Source: Mya arenaria
Lineage: Eukaryota; Mollusca; Bivalvia; Myida; Myidae
Length of the DNA stretch: 64,000 nucleotides
Reading direction: 5' to 3'
NCBI RefSeq assembly: GCF_026914265.1
Contig: NC_069122.1
Coordinates: 32,167,473 to 32,231,472, forward strand
Under the pieces are notes generated by a model that was given only the letters and a program-made list of their open reading frames with translations, was not told the origin of the DNA and ran no database searches. How positions within the stretch are numbered: the first letter of the stretch is position 1; each line of letters opens with the position of its first letter. A program made the position numbers and the translations under genes. Below, in pieces: positions 11,001 to 21,735 of the stretch.

Positions 11001-12712
11001 TGCGTAAAGTAAATACAAATTGCAAAAACATACTCCTGCGTTGGAAATATGAAAAGCCGAAATGTGCTTGAATTTATACTGAAATAGTTCTTTTGTAATT
11101 TTTGAAACTTTGACGTACTTAAATAAATAAAAATGACGAGTCTGAGAACGTCAGTGTAACTGATTTGTTTATTGTGTTTATTAAAGTTCAAAAGCAATGG
11201 CCCTTAAACAACAATCATACTGCAGACACTTAAAACCAAAAGTGAAAGTAAATTGCGCAGTAGACAATTAAATATTTTAAAGTTGAAATAATGCCATTAG
11301 CTAAAAGCACCCGTTCCGTTCTATTGCATACAAATAAAAGTTTTGTAAAAGTCTGTATGACCTTTCGATTTCTACAGATAACAACAGGTAATGAATACTC
11401 CGAAACAATACAACTTTTGACATCCATCTGATAAAGAAATCAGAAGAGGTAGGCAGACATTGAGTTGTGTATAAAATGTAAACAAAATTGCTGATCTAAA
11501 TACACACATTAAGAGTCTAAATCACTCAAACAAACTATAAACGTCACTGGCAGTATACATTTATTAAATAACAAAAAAAATAACAGTTTACCTTTAGGCT
11601 GAAGATAAATTCATCATCAAACTCAAAGATATGCTTTGACAAATCCTGAAAGGTCAAATATTATAATAATTATAGTCTTAAAAAACCATTAACTGTGTTA
11701 AGCATACATCATACATATTCATGTACTTAATACAGTTTGATCAAATATCGTTATATTAGTAAATGGAATTACGTAGCATTATAAAATATAATGTTAATCT
11801 AAATTGAGCATTAAGATAAATTCCATGGTGTATTCAATACAAACATTGCTTTTAATCTGCCTTTACGACATAAAGGTTAACTGCTTTACATAAGTAGAGT
11901 TATTTATATAAGATTATTTGAGTAAAACATGTAAAGTACCTGAGCATTTAAAGAGGTTTCCATTTCCTCAAGGGATATTCCTAACGTGTTGGTTTCTTCA
12001 TCAATGACATCTTCCAAAGAAATGTTTTCTAAAGATATTCCGAGATAATCCATTATTGATTTCAGCTAAATATTGTGGGAATTAGTTTCAATTAACTGAT
12101 AAAGTTCAACAAAATTTAAGCAGACTATCAAAGTTGTGTATCCTAAACAGTTCAGTCAAAATCAATTTTATTTCACATTTTAGTAGTCATATTGATAAAT
12201 CACATTCTGGATTGTTGCTTATTGGTTAATTATATTCCTCCGCAAATTTCTTAATTTCTAGACATTTTCCTTCAATCTTGAAGCTTCGTTTTATGACCTG
12301 CTGATGAGCAGTTATAGGCACTTGAACAACTGTTGCGGATTTCAAGATAAATATTGATCTGATCTTGACACTAATGGGCTTTGCAATTACAAGGGTGATA
12401 TCTGACATCAAGCTGGTGTTACTGAGTGTTTTAACTGGTAAAATAAAACAAAGGTTTTACTATTGACTGATTTTAGCGTCAATCTAGTCCAAACTTATGA
12501 AAATAGGCTCTGGACTGAAAAAATATATATCTGGCAACACATTCAATCATAATAATGTTAGCTTTTGACTAAGCTGACAGTACAGTGACTAAAGCTGAAA
12601 CAAATGACTAATAAGCATGGATAACAAAAACCTTTTCCCCATTTCTTGTCTCATACAGATCGCAATGCAACTGCATAATGTCAAATGTATATGAATGGTC
12701 AAAGGTAACATA
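5515..12712 (-). CDS. Unrecognised multi-exon gene on minus, inside the giant element (gene 1)
   Basis: I recognise no family. Exon-like pieces, 5' to 3' on minus: about 12632-12712 (ending CDLYETRNGEK), about 12226-12434 (SLMSDITLVIAKPISVKIR...), 11940-12065, 11592-11645, then, after a 5.6-kb gap where I saw no clear exon, 5925-6008 and a terminal exon at 5515-5607. Exons 11940-12065, 11592-11645, 5925-6008 and 5515-5607 have good AG acceptors, GT donors where needed, and are all phase 0, so they join in frame. The upstream two do not fit simply: the 12.2-kb piece runs into TAA unless a weak GTCATA donor is used. The protein is acidic in the middle and strongly basic at the C-terminus. Its 3' end lies 107 bp inside the left TIR. 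Element gene or captured host gene are both possible. Confidence 0.5.
5577..5800 (+). repeat. Tandem duplication (~112 bp x 2) including a splice acceptor
   Basis: Units 5577-5689 and 5690-5800 are near identical, both from 'GAACT(A/G)GTCTGCC' to 'CACGGTGCATAAATATG'. Each carries the same minus-strand acceptor TTTTTCAG and start of gene 1's last exon. The second unit (acceptor before 5720) encodes TSKTGKGRPVHIYAPC-stop, ending at 5670-5672, and so offers a different C-terminus. Confidence 0.75.
5810..5825 (-). promoter_or_regulatory. Two polyadenylation signals for gene 1
   Basis: TTTATT on + at 5810-5815 and 5820-5825 reads AATAAA on minus, 35-50 bp after the TAA at 5859. Confidence 0.4.
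5925..6008 (-). CDS. Gene 1 penultimate exon
   Basis: Acceptor TTTAATTCAG, 28 codons (ESDEPLAVVSPEEPQQPL...KKPIH), strong donor GTATGT, phase 0 at both ends. If unspliced, the frame runs on to a TAA at 5859-5861 and meets two AATAAA signals (minus strand, 5820-5825 and 5810-5815), giving a plausible intron-retention 3' end. Confidence 0.6.
6010..7355. other. Intron-like stretch of gene 1
   Basis: No exon I can support. A 13-nt block at about 6707-6719 (minus) sits between a good acceptor and a good donor but is too short to claim. A small hairpin, GAGCATCA/TGATGCTC, lies at about 7113-7131. Confidence 0.4.
7356..7411 (+). repeat. (ATT)n microsatellite
   Basis: About 18 units of TTA, perfect. 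Confidence 0.95.
8006..8063 (+). repeat. (TA)n microsatellite
   Basis: About 28 TA units, perfect. Confidence 0.95.
8540..8620 (+). repeat. Bivalve-type interspersed repeat head
   Basis: A CCCCCAT/ATGGGGG hairpin followed by CATATAGATTTGCCCTTGGTC and a TCCGTTTGTCTG tract. This head is widespread in bivalve genomes by my recollection. A related piece lies at about 27990-28130. Confidence 0.45.
8640..10620. other. Gene-poor stretch with old repeats
   Basis: No supported exon. The block 9480-9550 (TAGGTGTTTATTAT on minus) resembles 20740-20775, so it is a dispersed repeat. The stretch 9680-10060 holds loose internal repeats of GATAACC(A/T)GTT and GGAATTC. Confidence 0.4.
10625..10770 (-). repeat. 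tRNA-derived SINE, minus strand
   Basis: On minus: an A-box-like CCGGCTAATTCGGTG followed by the B box GGTTTGAATCCC (10707-10718), then a body without tRNA acceptor pairing. Pol III box spacing is right for a SINE head. Confidence 0.55.
11592..11645 (-). CDS. Gene 1 internal exon
   Basis: Acceptor CTTTCAG, 18 codons reading DLSKHIFEFDDEFIFSLK, donor GTAAAC. Phase 0 at both ends. Confidence 0.55.
11940..12065 (-). CDS. Gene 1 internal exon
   Basis: Acceptor AATATTTAG, 42 codons beginning LKSIMDYLGISLENISLE, donor GTACTT. Phase 0 at both ends. It holds an internal echo, LGISLEN and LGISLEE, about 22 residues apart. Confidence 0.6.
12226..12434 (-). CDS. Gene 1 exon-like piece with unresolved 3' boundary
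   Basis: Minus frame after acceptor TTTTACCAG reads ...SLMSDITLVIAKPISV... to KKFAEEYN-stop (TAA at about 12226). It is either an alternative terminal exon or spliced at GTCATA near 12288, which would join in phase 0 to the exon at 12065. The latter donor is weak. Confidence 0.4.
12632..12712 (-). CDS. Gene 1 candidate upstream exon
   Basis: Minus frame reads YVTFDHSYTFDIMQLHCD then LYETRNGEK with GT following at 12631. No AG acceptor was found nearby. The frame extends upstream to an ATG near 12763, so it could be a first exon. Its phase does not match the next piece. Confidence 0.3.
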
Positions 12713-12830
12713 TTTTATTATCAGTATAATTGAACACAGGTTATTGTTAATATGAATGCACATTTGTATAGTTTTGGGTCACCGGATCGATTTGTTGATT
12801 TGTTGATTGCCCTTACAGAAGTATGCCAAC

Positions 12831-12905
12831 CCTTCAGGTAGCTCATAGTGGTTAAGCACCTGACTTGCAAGCAGGGGGTTGAGGGTTCGAGTCCCCAGCT
12901 GTTTA
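12831..12905 (+). repeat. tRNA-like sequence, probably a SINE head
   Basis: A-box-like GTAGCTCATAGTGGTTAAG and B box GGTTCGAGTCCCC lie about 50 bp apart, with an anticodon-like loop CTTGCAA (TGC, Ala). The acceptor stem does not pair, so I do not call a functional tRNA. Confidence 0.5.
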
Positions 12906-12909
12906 TAGC

Positions 12910-14800
12910 TGTGTATAACCAGAACTCGTTATGCCCTATATTGTATCAGCCCTACTTAGTTAAAAAGCACCATCTACAATTTTATTTAACAATACGTGTA
13001 CATTATACTCATCTCCCTCTATATATGCACTTGTTTTCTCTTTATTCAACAGCATTGATACTGGTACTGTTAGAATGGGCGCTACCTAAGTAAATATCAA
13101 ACAATATATCTTGTACATGTAAGAACTTAAATTTAATTGAGAACTCAATCCTTCCGTTTGTAATTTCAAAAAAGAAGTCGATTTTAAATCGAAACAATAA
13201 CAGGATAAAACTGTTTTCATCCGTCTGATCGCGTCAATTTGTGGTGTATGCTCCTTTTCATAGTTTCAGACTAAAAGCATGAACATTGATATTGATATAT
13301 GTGTATGTTACACGTGTAACTTATCACAGACACAGCTAATGGAAGTATTAACATCATTATTGTAATTGTTATACGAACGCGTTTTGATGTGCAACACAAT
13401 TTTTTAAATTACTTTATGTACAGCTCAATATCATAAAGCATTAATCATTGAAGGTCATTAATAGCAACTTGATAATGCAGGACGTTATATGTATGCGTGC
13501 GTGTTTGTTCGTCCATCGGTCCATATGTCCGTGCGTATGTTTCTTCTGTCTGTACGTGTTTTTTTATATGGATGTTAAAATGTAGAGTTCCAGACACATA
13601 TCCTTAATCTTGACATTGTTATATTCATATAGACATGAATATACGAGACGACCACGCCGTCAATGGTTGCGACAACAATCAAAAGGATTATGACAACGGT
13701 GATGACAAAATGAACATGATATTGAAGACAAGAACTATTACGAATCTGCTGATAACGATGGAAATAATAATGATAACAATTAATAATAATTTAATGATTA
13801 TCCTTATGATGATGATTAATATTATTATAAGTATTATCACGTCCAAAGAGCATTCAACTTTAGCAATGGTACGTCACATTGCAACGAACAACGGTGTTCA
13901 AAATATTGACACGAAAATATGTAAGAACATGACTTTTAATTTTTTGCCGAAAATTGTTTGGTTAAGTGCAAACAGAATAGAGACATAATAAAATTGGGAC
14001 TTTTGCAATAAAACAAAGTGCCATACCAACTTTAATTACATACATGTACTATTTTTTAAACTACACGATTGTTCCAATTATACTATTAAAGTCCGAAATA
14101 AAATCGATATTATAGTCACATGAAATAGGCGTCTATACGACGTCTAAAGAAACACGGTAACTTTACTGACTATCTAACAGTTAACATTTTAGATTTGCTC
14201 CATTGCAAATCTTCTTCTGTAAAAATAAAGCTTGGCAGATAAACAACTTTTATAAAATACTTCAATAAGTATGATCGAAGAAATATATATCTAAAAGAAA
14301 CTGTTGTTTTCCATTCATTATCAAGATAATAAATTGGCTCCCCGGGAGGCCGCTGACAAGATTATTTCAATATTGTACAAAATTAGCATAGGGACCAGCG
14401 TTTAAAGTAGATGAACCAATGTTAACGTGTATAAGAACTCTTGCACAAGAAAAGATGTTTGATTAATGACTTCATGTATAAGTCTTCAATGTGATCTCAT
14501 GATGACGCAAGTAACATAGATAGTCTTAGTAATCTGTTGCAAACAAAAAGATTGCGTATGCCTTAATATAATAAAACATATGTATTACAATTGCATCACC
14601 GTAAAATCAATATAACAATTCACTAGAGTGACAGGTACATTTGTTTATGTTTCAAGCATTGGTTTTACTAATCATAATAATATTACATTTTGATTCAGTG
14701 CGGCGAGTGCCTTTACTATGGTTAATTTAACGATTCTCATTTTTCGTTGGAAAAATCTAGGAACATACTGAAAGATTAAGATGTTAAGAAAGTGTATAAG
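12910..14800. other. AT-rich stretch without supported gene
   Basis: An ATG-rich open frame at 13635-13988 is low complexity (N, D, I, M from GAT/AAT/ATG runs) and lacks family features. A tract of TCCGT-type short repeats lies at about 13495-13560. Confidence 0.4.
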
Positions 14801-14803
14801 CTT

Positions 14804-15104
14804 TTTCACCAGTCAATTTGTAACCACGCCCCCCTCCCACATATCCGGGGAAATGGGCCGTATTTTTACCTTTCAGGTAGCCCGGTAGTGCCGGGTGAAT
14901 GAGGTGGTTTTGTCTTTGCGCCAAAAATAGCCAGGAATAGTCTTTACTTGGGTGCGGGGGAATTTTGCGAGGATTTTACCACTAGTTTTTTCCCCGAAGG
15001 ACGGGGATCATGGCTGGACCAAAAGTCAAAGTCCCCGCTAATCCACGGACCTGGGAGGAGGGGGGGGGGGGGTTGGGGCGTGGTTACAATTGACTGGTGC
15101 ATTA
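14804..15104. mobile_element. GC-rich MITE, copy 1
   Basis: Terminal inverted repeats CACCAGTCAATTTGTAACCA and TGGTTACAATTGACTGGTG bound a ~300-bp body with GGGG tracts. The same family lies at 47628-47852 and 50359-50580. No coding capacity. Confidence 0.7.
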
Positions 15105-15393
15105 CGTTGATATACAAGTATGCAGTGTCTATGTAAATGAACGTTACCTCCGTATTATTGAATGCAGCAAACGTATGTTTTAGGTACAATCTATGCATTA
15201 CTATTATTTTGTAACCGTAAGTAAACTATATATAATCAGCAGCATAAAATTTCAAGTTTTCGTTTCAGAATTTTATTATATATGTTTTAGATCAATCCAA
15301 TCAGATTAAGAAAACAATGCAACAAATTGTTGTTTTTTTTATATTTCTTTTTTTAGCATCACATTTACACTTTAAGAACTTCTTATTGTTGCG

Positions 15394-18300
15394 TTTTCAT
15401 CATCGTACTGTTATGTTTTGAACATCGTACTGTCCTCTTTTCATCATCGTACTGTCGCGTTTTGACCATCATACTGTCATGTTTTCACCTTCGTACTGTC
15501 ACATTTTCAACACCGTACTGTCATCATGGGACTGTCGCCTTTTTGCCATCGTACTGTCATGTTTCACCAACGCACTATCATGTTTTCACCTTGTAATGTC
15601 ATGTTTTCACCATGGCACTGTCGCCTTTTCGCCATTATACTATTTTGTTTTCACCATCGTACTCTCATGTTTTCACCTTCGTACTGTCATGTTTTCAGCA
15701 TAAGACTGTCACCTTTTCGCCATCGTACAGTCTTGTTTTCACCATTTTACTGCCTTGTTTTTATCAACGTACTATCATGTTTTCACCATCGTACTGTCAT
15801 GTTTTCACCTTCGTACTGTCATGTTTTCAGCATTCGACTGTCTTCTTTTCGCCATCTTACTGTCTTGTGTTCACCATTGTACTGCTGCATTTTTACCATT
15901 TTACTGTCATGTTTTCACCTTCGTACTGTCATGTTTTCTACATGGGACTGTCGCCTTTTCGCCATCGTACTGTCTTGTTTTCACCATCATACTGTCGCCT
16001 TTTAATCATTTTACTGTCATGTTTACACCATCATACTGTCAGGTTTTCACCATCCTGCTTTTATGTTTCACCATCGTAATGTATTTTTTTCATCATGGGA
16101 CTGTCGCCTTTTCGCAATCATTCTGTCTGGTTTTCACCATAGTACTGTCGCGTTTTTACCATTGTTATGTCATATTTTCGCCATCGTACTGTCAATGTTT
16201 TCATCATCGTACCGTCATGTTTTCACCATCGTACTGTCGCGTTTTCACCACTATACTGTCATGTTTTTACCACTTTACTGTCATTGTTTTCATCATCGTA
16301 CCGTAATGTTTACGCCATCGTACTGTCATGTTTCCCCAACGTTCTGTCATGTTTTCACCATGGTTATGTCATGTTTATGACATCGTACTGTCATATTTTC
16401 ACTATCGTTATGCTTGTTTCACCATGTTACTGTTACCTTTTTTGCCATCTTACTTTCATGTTTTCACTAACGCACTGTCAGGTTTTTGTCATGGTAACTA
16501 CATGTTTTCACAATTGTACTGTCATGTTTCTATCATGGTACTGTCATGTTCTCACCATCGTACTGTCATGTTTTCACCATCGTACTGTCATGTATTTTCG
16601 TACTGTCATGTTTTCTACATAGGACTGTCGCCTTTTCGCCATCGTACTGTCTTTTTTCACCATCATACTGTCGCCTTTTCACCATTTTACTGTCAGGTTT
16701 TCACAATTGTACTGTCATGTTTTCACCATCCTGCTTTTATGTTTAACCATCGTAATGTATTTTCTTCATCATGGGACTGCGCCTTTTCGCAATCATTCTG
16801 TCTTGTTTTCACCATAGTACTGTCGCGTTTTTACCATTGTAATGTCATTTTTTCGCCATCGTACTGTCATTGTTTTCATCATCGTACCGTCATGTTTTCA
16901 CCATCGTACTGTCGCGTTTTCACCACTATACTGTCATGTTTTTACCACTTTACTGTCATTGTTTTCATCATCGTACCGTCATGTTTTCGCCATCGTACTG
17001 TCATGTTTTCACCAACGTTCTGTCATGTTTTCACCATGGTTATGTCATGTTTATGCCATGGTACTGTCATATTTTCACTACCGTAATGCCATGTTTTCAC
17101 CATGGTACTGTTACCGTTTTTGCCATCTTACTTTCATGTTTTCACTAACGCACTGTCAGGTTTTTGTCATGGTAATTACATGTTTTCACAATTGAACTGT
17201 CATGTTTCCATCATGGTACTGTCATGTTTTCACCATCTTACTGTCATGTTTTCACCATCGTACTGTCATGTTTTATCGTACTGTCATGTTTTCTACATAG
17301 GACTGTCGCCTTTTCGCCATCGTACTGTCTTTTTTCACCATCATGCTGTCGCCTTTTCACCATTTTACTGTCAGGTTTTCACAATTGTACTGTCATGTTT
17401 TCACCATCCTGCTTTTATATTTCACCATCGTAATTTATTTTCTTCATCATGGGACTGCGCCTTTTCCCAATCATTATGTCTTGTTTTCACCATAGAACTG
17501 TCGCGTTTTTACCATTGCAATGTCATTTTTTCGCTATCGTACTGTTATTCTTTTCATCATCGTACCGTCATGTTTTCACCATCGTACTGTCGCGTTTTCA
17601 CCACTATACCGTCAAGTTTTCACCATCGTACTGTCATTGTTTTCATCATCGTATCGTAATGTTTTCGCCATCGTACTGTCATATTTTCACCAACGTTCTG
17701 TCATGTTTTCACCATGGTTATGTCATGTTTATGCCATCGTACTGTCATATTTTCACTACCGTAATGCCATGTTTTCACCATGGTACTGTTACCTTTTTCG
17801 CCATCTTACTGTCATGTTTTCACTAACGCACTGTCAGGTTTTTGTCATGGTAACTACATGTTTTCACAATTGTACTATGATGTTTCCATCATGGTACTGT
17901 CATGTTTTCACCATCGTACTGTCATGTTTTCACCATCGTACTGTCATGTTTTATCGTACTGTCATGTTTTCTACATAGGTCTGTCGCCTTTTCGCCATCG
18001 TACTGTCTTTTTCACCATCATACTGTCTCCTTTTCACCATTTTACTGTAATGTTTTCACAATTGTACTGTCATGTTTTCACCATCCTGCTTTTATGTTTC
18101 ACCATCGTAATGTATTTTTTTCCATCATGGGACTGCGCCTTTTCGCCATCATTCTGTCTTGTTTTCACCATCGTACTGTCAAGTTTTCATCACGGTTATG
18201 TCATGTTTATGCAATCGTACTGTCTTGTTTTCACTATTGTAATGCCATGTTTTCACCATGGTACTGTTGCCTTTTTGCCATCGTACTGTCATGTTTCACT

Positions 18301-18640
18301 AATGTACTGTCAGGTTTTTGTCATGGTAATGTCATGTTTTCACAATCGTACTGTCATGTTTCCACCATGGTAATGTCATGTACTGTCATGTTTTCACCAT
18401 AGTACTGTCATGTTTTCAACATCGGAATGTCATGTTTTCAGCATGGCACTACTGCCTTTTTTGTCATCTTACTGTTATGTTTTTGTCATTGTACTGTCAT
18501 GTTTTCACTTTCTTACTGTCATGTTTCCATCATGGGTATGTGAGATTTACATCATTGATTGTTTTGTTTTAATAATCGTACTGTCGCGTTTTCACCATCG
18601 TTCTGTCATGTTTTTACCATCATACTATCGCCTTACGGTG
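15394..18640 (+). repeat. 22-bp minisatellite with 677-bp higher-order repeat
   Basis: The monomer is TCATGTTTTCACCATCGTACTG with variants (TTTTCGCCATCGTACTGTCG, TTCATCATGGGACTGTCGCC). About 145 monomers. A rare variant, CACCATCCTGCTTTTAT, recurs at about 16048, 16724, 17402 and 18079, spacings 676, 678 and 677, so blocks of ~31 monomers were duplicated as units. All three + frames are nearly stop-free because 22 is not a multiple of 3 and one 66-bp cycle reads all phases. The many overlapping 'YCHVFTIVLSCFHHRTVMFS'-type frames are therefore not genes. Confidence 0.92.
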
Positions 18641-18924
18641 CGCATGCACATAAAATAATTTGCCCTTCATGTGAAAAAAATATCGGATACGATCACCATC
18701 ATTGTAAATCTCCAATCATAATTGCGTCAAACTTGATGAAAATAATACAGATGTATAAGATACGTCTCGTAAACTCATCGTTCGTTTGAAAAAACTAATG
18801 ATAGCACAGCCCTAAAGCAAATGGCACAGTCTGAAGTAAAATGACGTAACGTCATATTTACTTTATAAAAGCACCTGTCTTTTTATGAATAATAATACTT
18901 CTACAACACTTCCTGCTATTGGAT

Positions 18925-19240
<316 letters not shown>

Positions 19241-19663
19241 TCATCACCTACTACTACCTCTAACTACTTTTAATTCTACTTGCTACTACAAACACCACCA
19301 GCACCACAACCACTTCTATTACTACAACTTCCACTACTATTACTACTCTTGCGATCTCTATTCTGACTATTTGCTTGCTCATGCTGCTATTCTGTAATAC
19401 AACTATTCCATTCGGGATTTAACGTGTTTGAGAACCAAGGCAACCATAGAAACCCGAATATGTCAGTCTTATACGTTGTATTTTTAGAACAAAAACATCT
19501 GAAATAATATTCCACAAGCACAACCTAAAGTTTTTTCCGGGAAACCGACCCTCCGTAGCAAACTTGGTGTAAATATGATGATTATTGAACATCAAATCTA
19601 TGATAACCGAACTATTATTTGGGGTACATTGAATGCTATGTAAAGTAAGTGCAAATGTGCAAC

Positions 19664-19767
<104 letters not shown>

Positions 19768-20060
19768 GCGTATTGTGATTATGAGAATGTTGATTATGAT
19801 AGTTACGATAATGCCACATTGGCGACAACTTTTACAATAATACAAATCACAATGCGACGACGATGACGACAACTAAGATAATGATAACCATATCACGACG
19901 CAACATGACAACAATGATTACAATGATTATGTGATGACCACAACTAAGATAATGATATTTATAGTAGCAATTAGGCAACAACGTCATTTATGCAAATCAT
20001 GATGCAATGATGACGTGAATGGTGCTAACGAGATTATAATGCGTAGTTGCTGTTGTTTTT

Positions 20061-20065
20061 GATGT

Positions 20066-20109
<44 letters not shown>

Positions 20110-20120
20110 GTGATGAAGAT
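20061..20120 (+). repeat. (GAT)n microsatellite
   Basis: About 17 GAT units with two interruptions. Confidence 0.9.
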
Positions 20121-20202
20121 AATGATCTTCGGTTGAAGATATATTTCAAAGACACGCACCCCTGAAACCAACATATTAGCACTTGGAGGGGAAATCTTCT
20201 AT

Positions 20203-20420
20203 GCTCATGCGCACCGGAAGACAATAGAACAATGATTATAACACGACAATACGATGATGACTTCATGACAGTGCGATGATGGAAATACAATTGTACTTCA
20301 ATAAAAACGCGATAGTACGATGATAAAAACACTATAGTGCAATAAAGATTACACGACTGTACGATGATAAATACAAGACAGTACGATGATGAAAACACAA
20401 CAGTACGATGATGAAAACGC
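20203..20420 (-). repeat. Second, inverted patch of the 22-bp minisatellite
   Basis: On minus it reads TTTTCATCATCGTACTGT repeated about nine times with variants. Its end on minus, CTTCCGGTGCGCATGAGCAT, matches the end of the large array on plus, CTTACGGTGCGCATGCACAT (18632-18651). The same tail on both suggests one repeat family in which the tandem part varies in copy number. Confidence 0.75.
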
Positions 20421-20429
20421 GGTGATAAC

Positions 20430-21633
20430 AGCAGACAAAATAATGAAAGAAAATTAACATGCATTAAAAGAAACCATCCTTTTATACTACAGTTATCAAT
20501 TTCCAAGAAAGAGTCTAACATTTGCTAGTAGGGGTCAGTTCCCACCAAACCTGCTCTATCATAGTTTATTACGCTGTTAAACTAGTGACTGGCTGATTTG
20601 ATTATCCATGCTGGTATATAGTAGTAAAGTTATGATAGTTGAAATAATTACTACAGTCCTATGCAGACCGCTGTTTGATCTTACTGCAGGATTCACCAAA
20701 GTTGTGGGATTTATGGAGGATGAATGACTTGCTAACTGAATTGCCAATCTCAATAACACCTATAATAAACACCTAAATTATTTAATCATTCACTTCGTTC
20801 TATCAGATAAATGCTACTCAGTTGCAGTCTGAGGATTGAAAAATGCGTCTCTTTGTAAAGTCAAGTTCTGGTTGACTTGCCGGCAACCATGTACAAGCAC
20901 ATATTACTGAAAATAGAAAACTGGTAAGATAATTATAGCCGTCTCCCCGGCAATCTGTCCATTTCGATTTTTGTGTGAGTGAAATTACAAAATTTTGAGC
21001 GACTCAATAAAACTTCATATATTAATTGATTACGAACAATGAGAGAGAATACGAACGCTATTTAAGTATTTTGAAGTATATTTGCATCATGTTTAATTTT
21101 AATGAAATTGATAAAAATATGTTTTACTTGGACTATTGATGATTGATTTGATTTATTTAATTTAAACACGATTAGCTCAACTCTCATGAGTTATACACAA
21201 ATACACCTTTTCGAAGACGTCATCATATCAGAAAGTTTAAATGGTTTACGGTTAAACAGACATTGTTATCCTTAAATAATTCTTTATATTTCACACAAGT
21301 TAACTACACCATGATATAAATTGGTAAAACATTTCTTAAACGAGGCACTTAATGCACCATAATCAGTTGGCTTTGACACAAAGCCCCTGGGATGTAGATG
21401 GCAATTAAATTTTGGTATTAACTATCCAGCCACCAGAGTGCTAGATCTTAAATTACCCCAATGCCATGCTTATCAAACTGATCACAAGAATTAGTTATAT
21501 ATCATTATGCTGAACAAACTTGCATCGCGTCAGTGTCAGTGGCTAGCAGGGGAAAGTCTTATTTTGCATACGCACTGCCCTCTCCATTCCTAAGTTCACT
21601 GAGCAAGCGCATGCATGTAAAATGTAATTTTCA
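20430..21633. other. Region between core repeats and gene 2
   Basis: Probably holds the promoter or 5' UTR of gene 2. I see no clear core promoter element and no extra exon. Confidence 0.35.
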
Positions 21634-21735
21634 ATGAAGTGGAGTATTGATGGTCATATCTTCCAAACTAAAGAACAAAAATTCAATGGAAGAGTAATCA
21701 AGCATGTTCATTGTGGCGGCATTGGTTGCATTAAG
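21634..21735 (+). CDS. Gene 2 exon 1
   Basis: ATG start, 34 codons to ...HVHCGGIGCIK, donor GTAAAT, phase 0. The first in-frame ATG was taken; an upstream non-coding exon cannot be excluded. Confidence 0.6.

Noticed and set aside
12831-12905. Functional tRNA-Ala gene
   Set aside because: Pol III boxes are present but the acceptor stem does not pair; fits a SINE head better.
13635-13988. 117-codon plus frame as a gene
   Set aside because: Low-complexity Asn/Asp/Ile/Met run from AT-rich simple sequence.
15479-18572. Many overlapping 60-250 codon frames resembling a Cys/Phe/His-rich repeat protein
   Set aside because: They come from a 22-bp minisatellite open in all plus frames; no conserved start, no codon bias, frames overlap fully.
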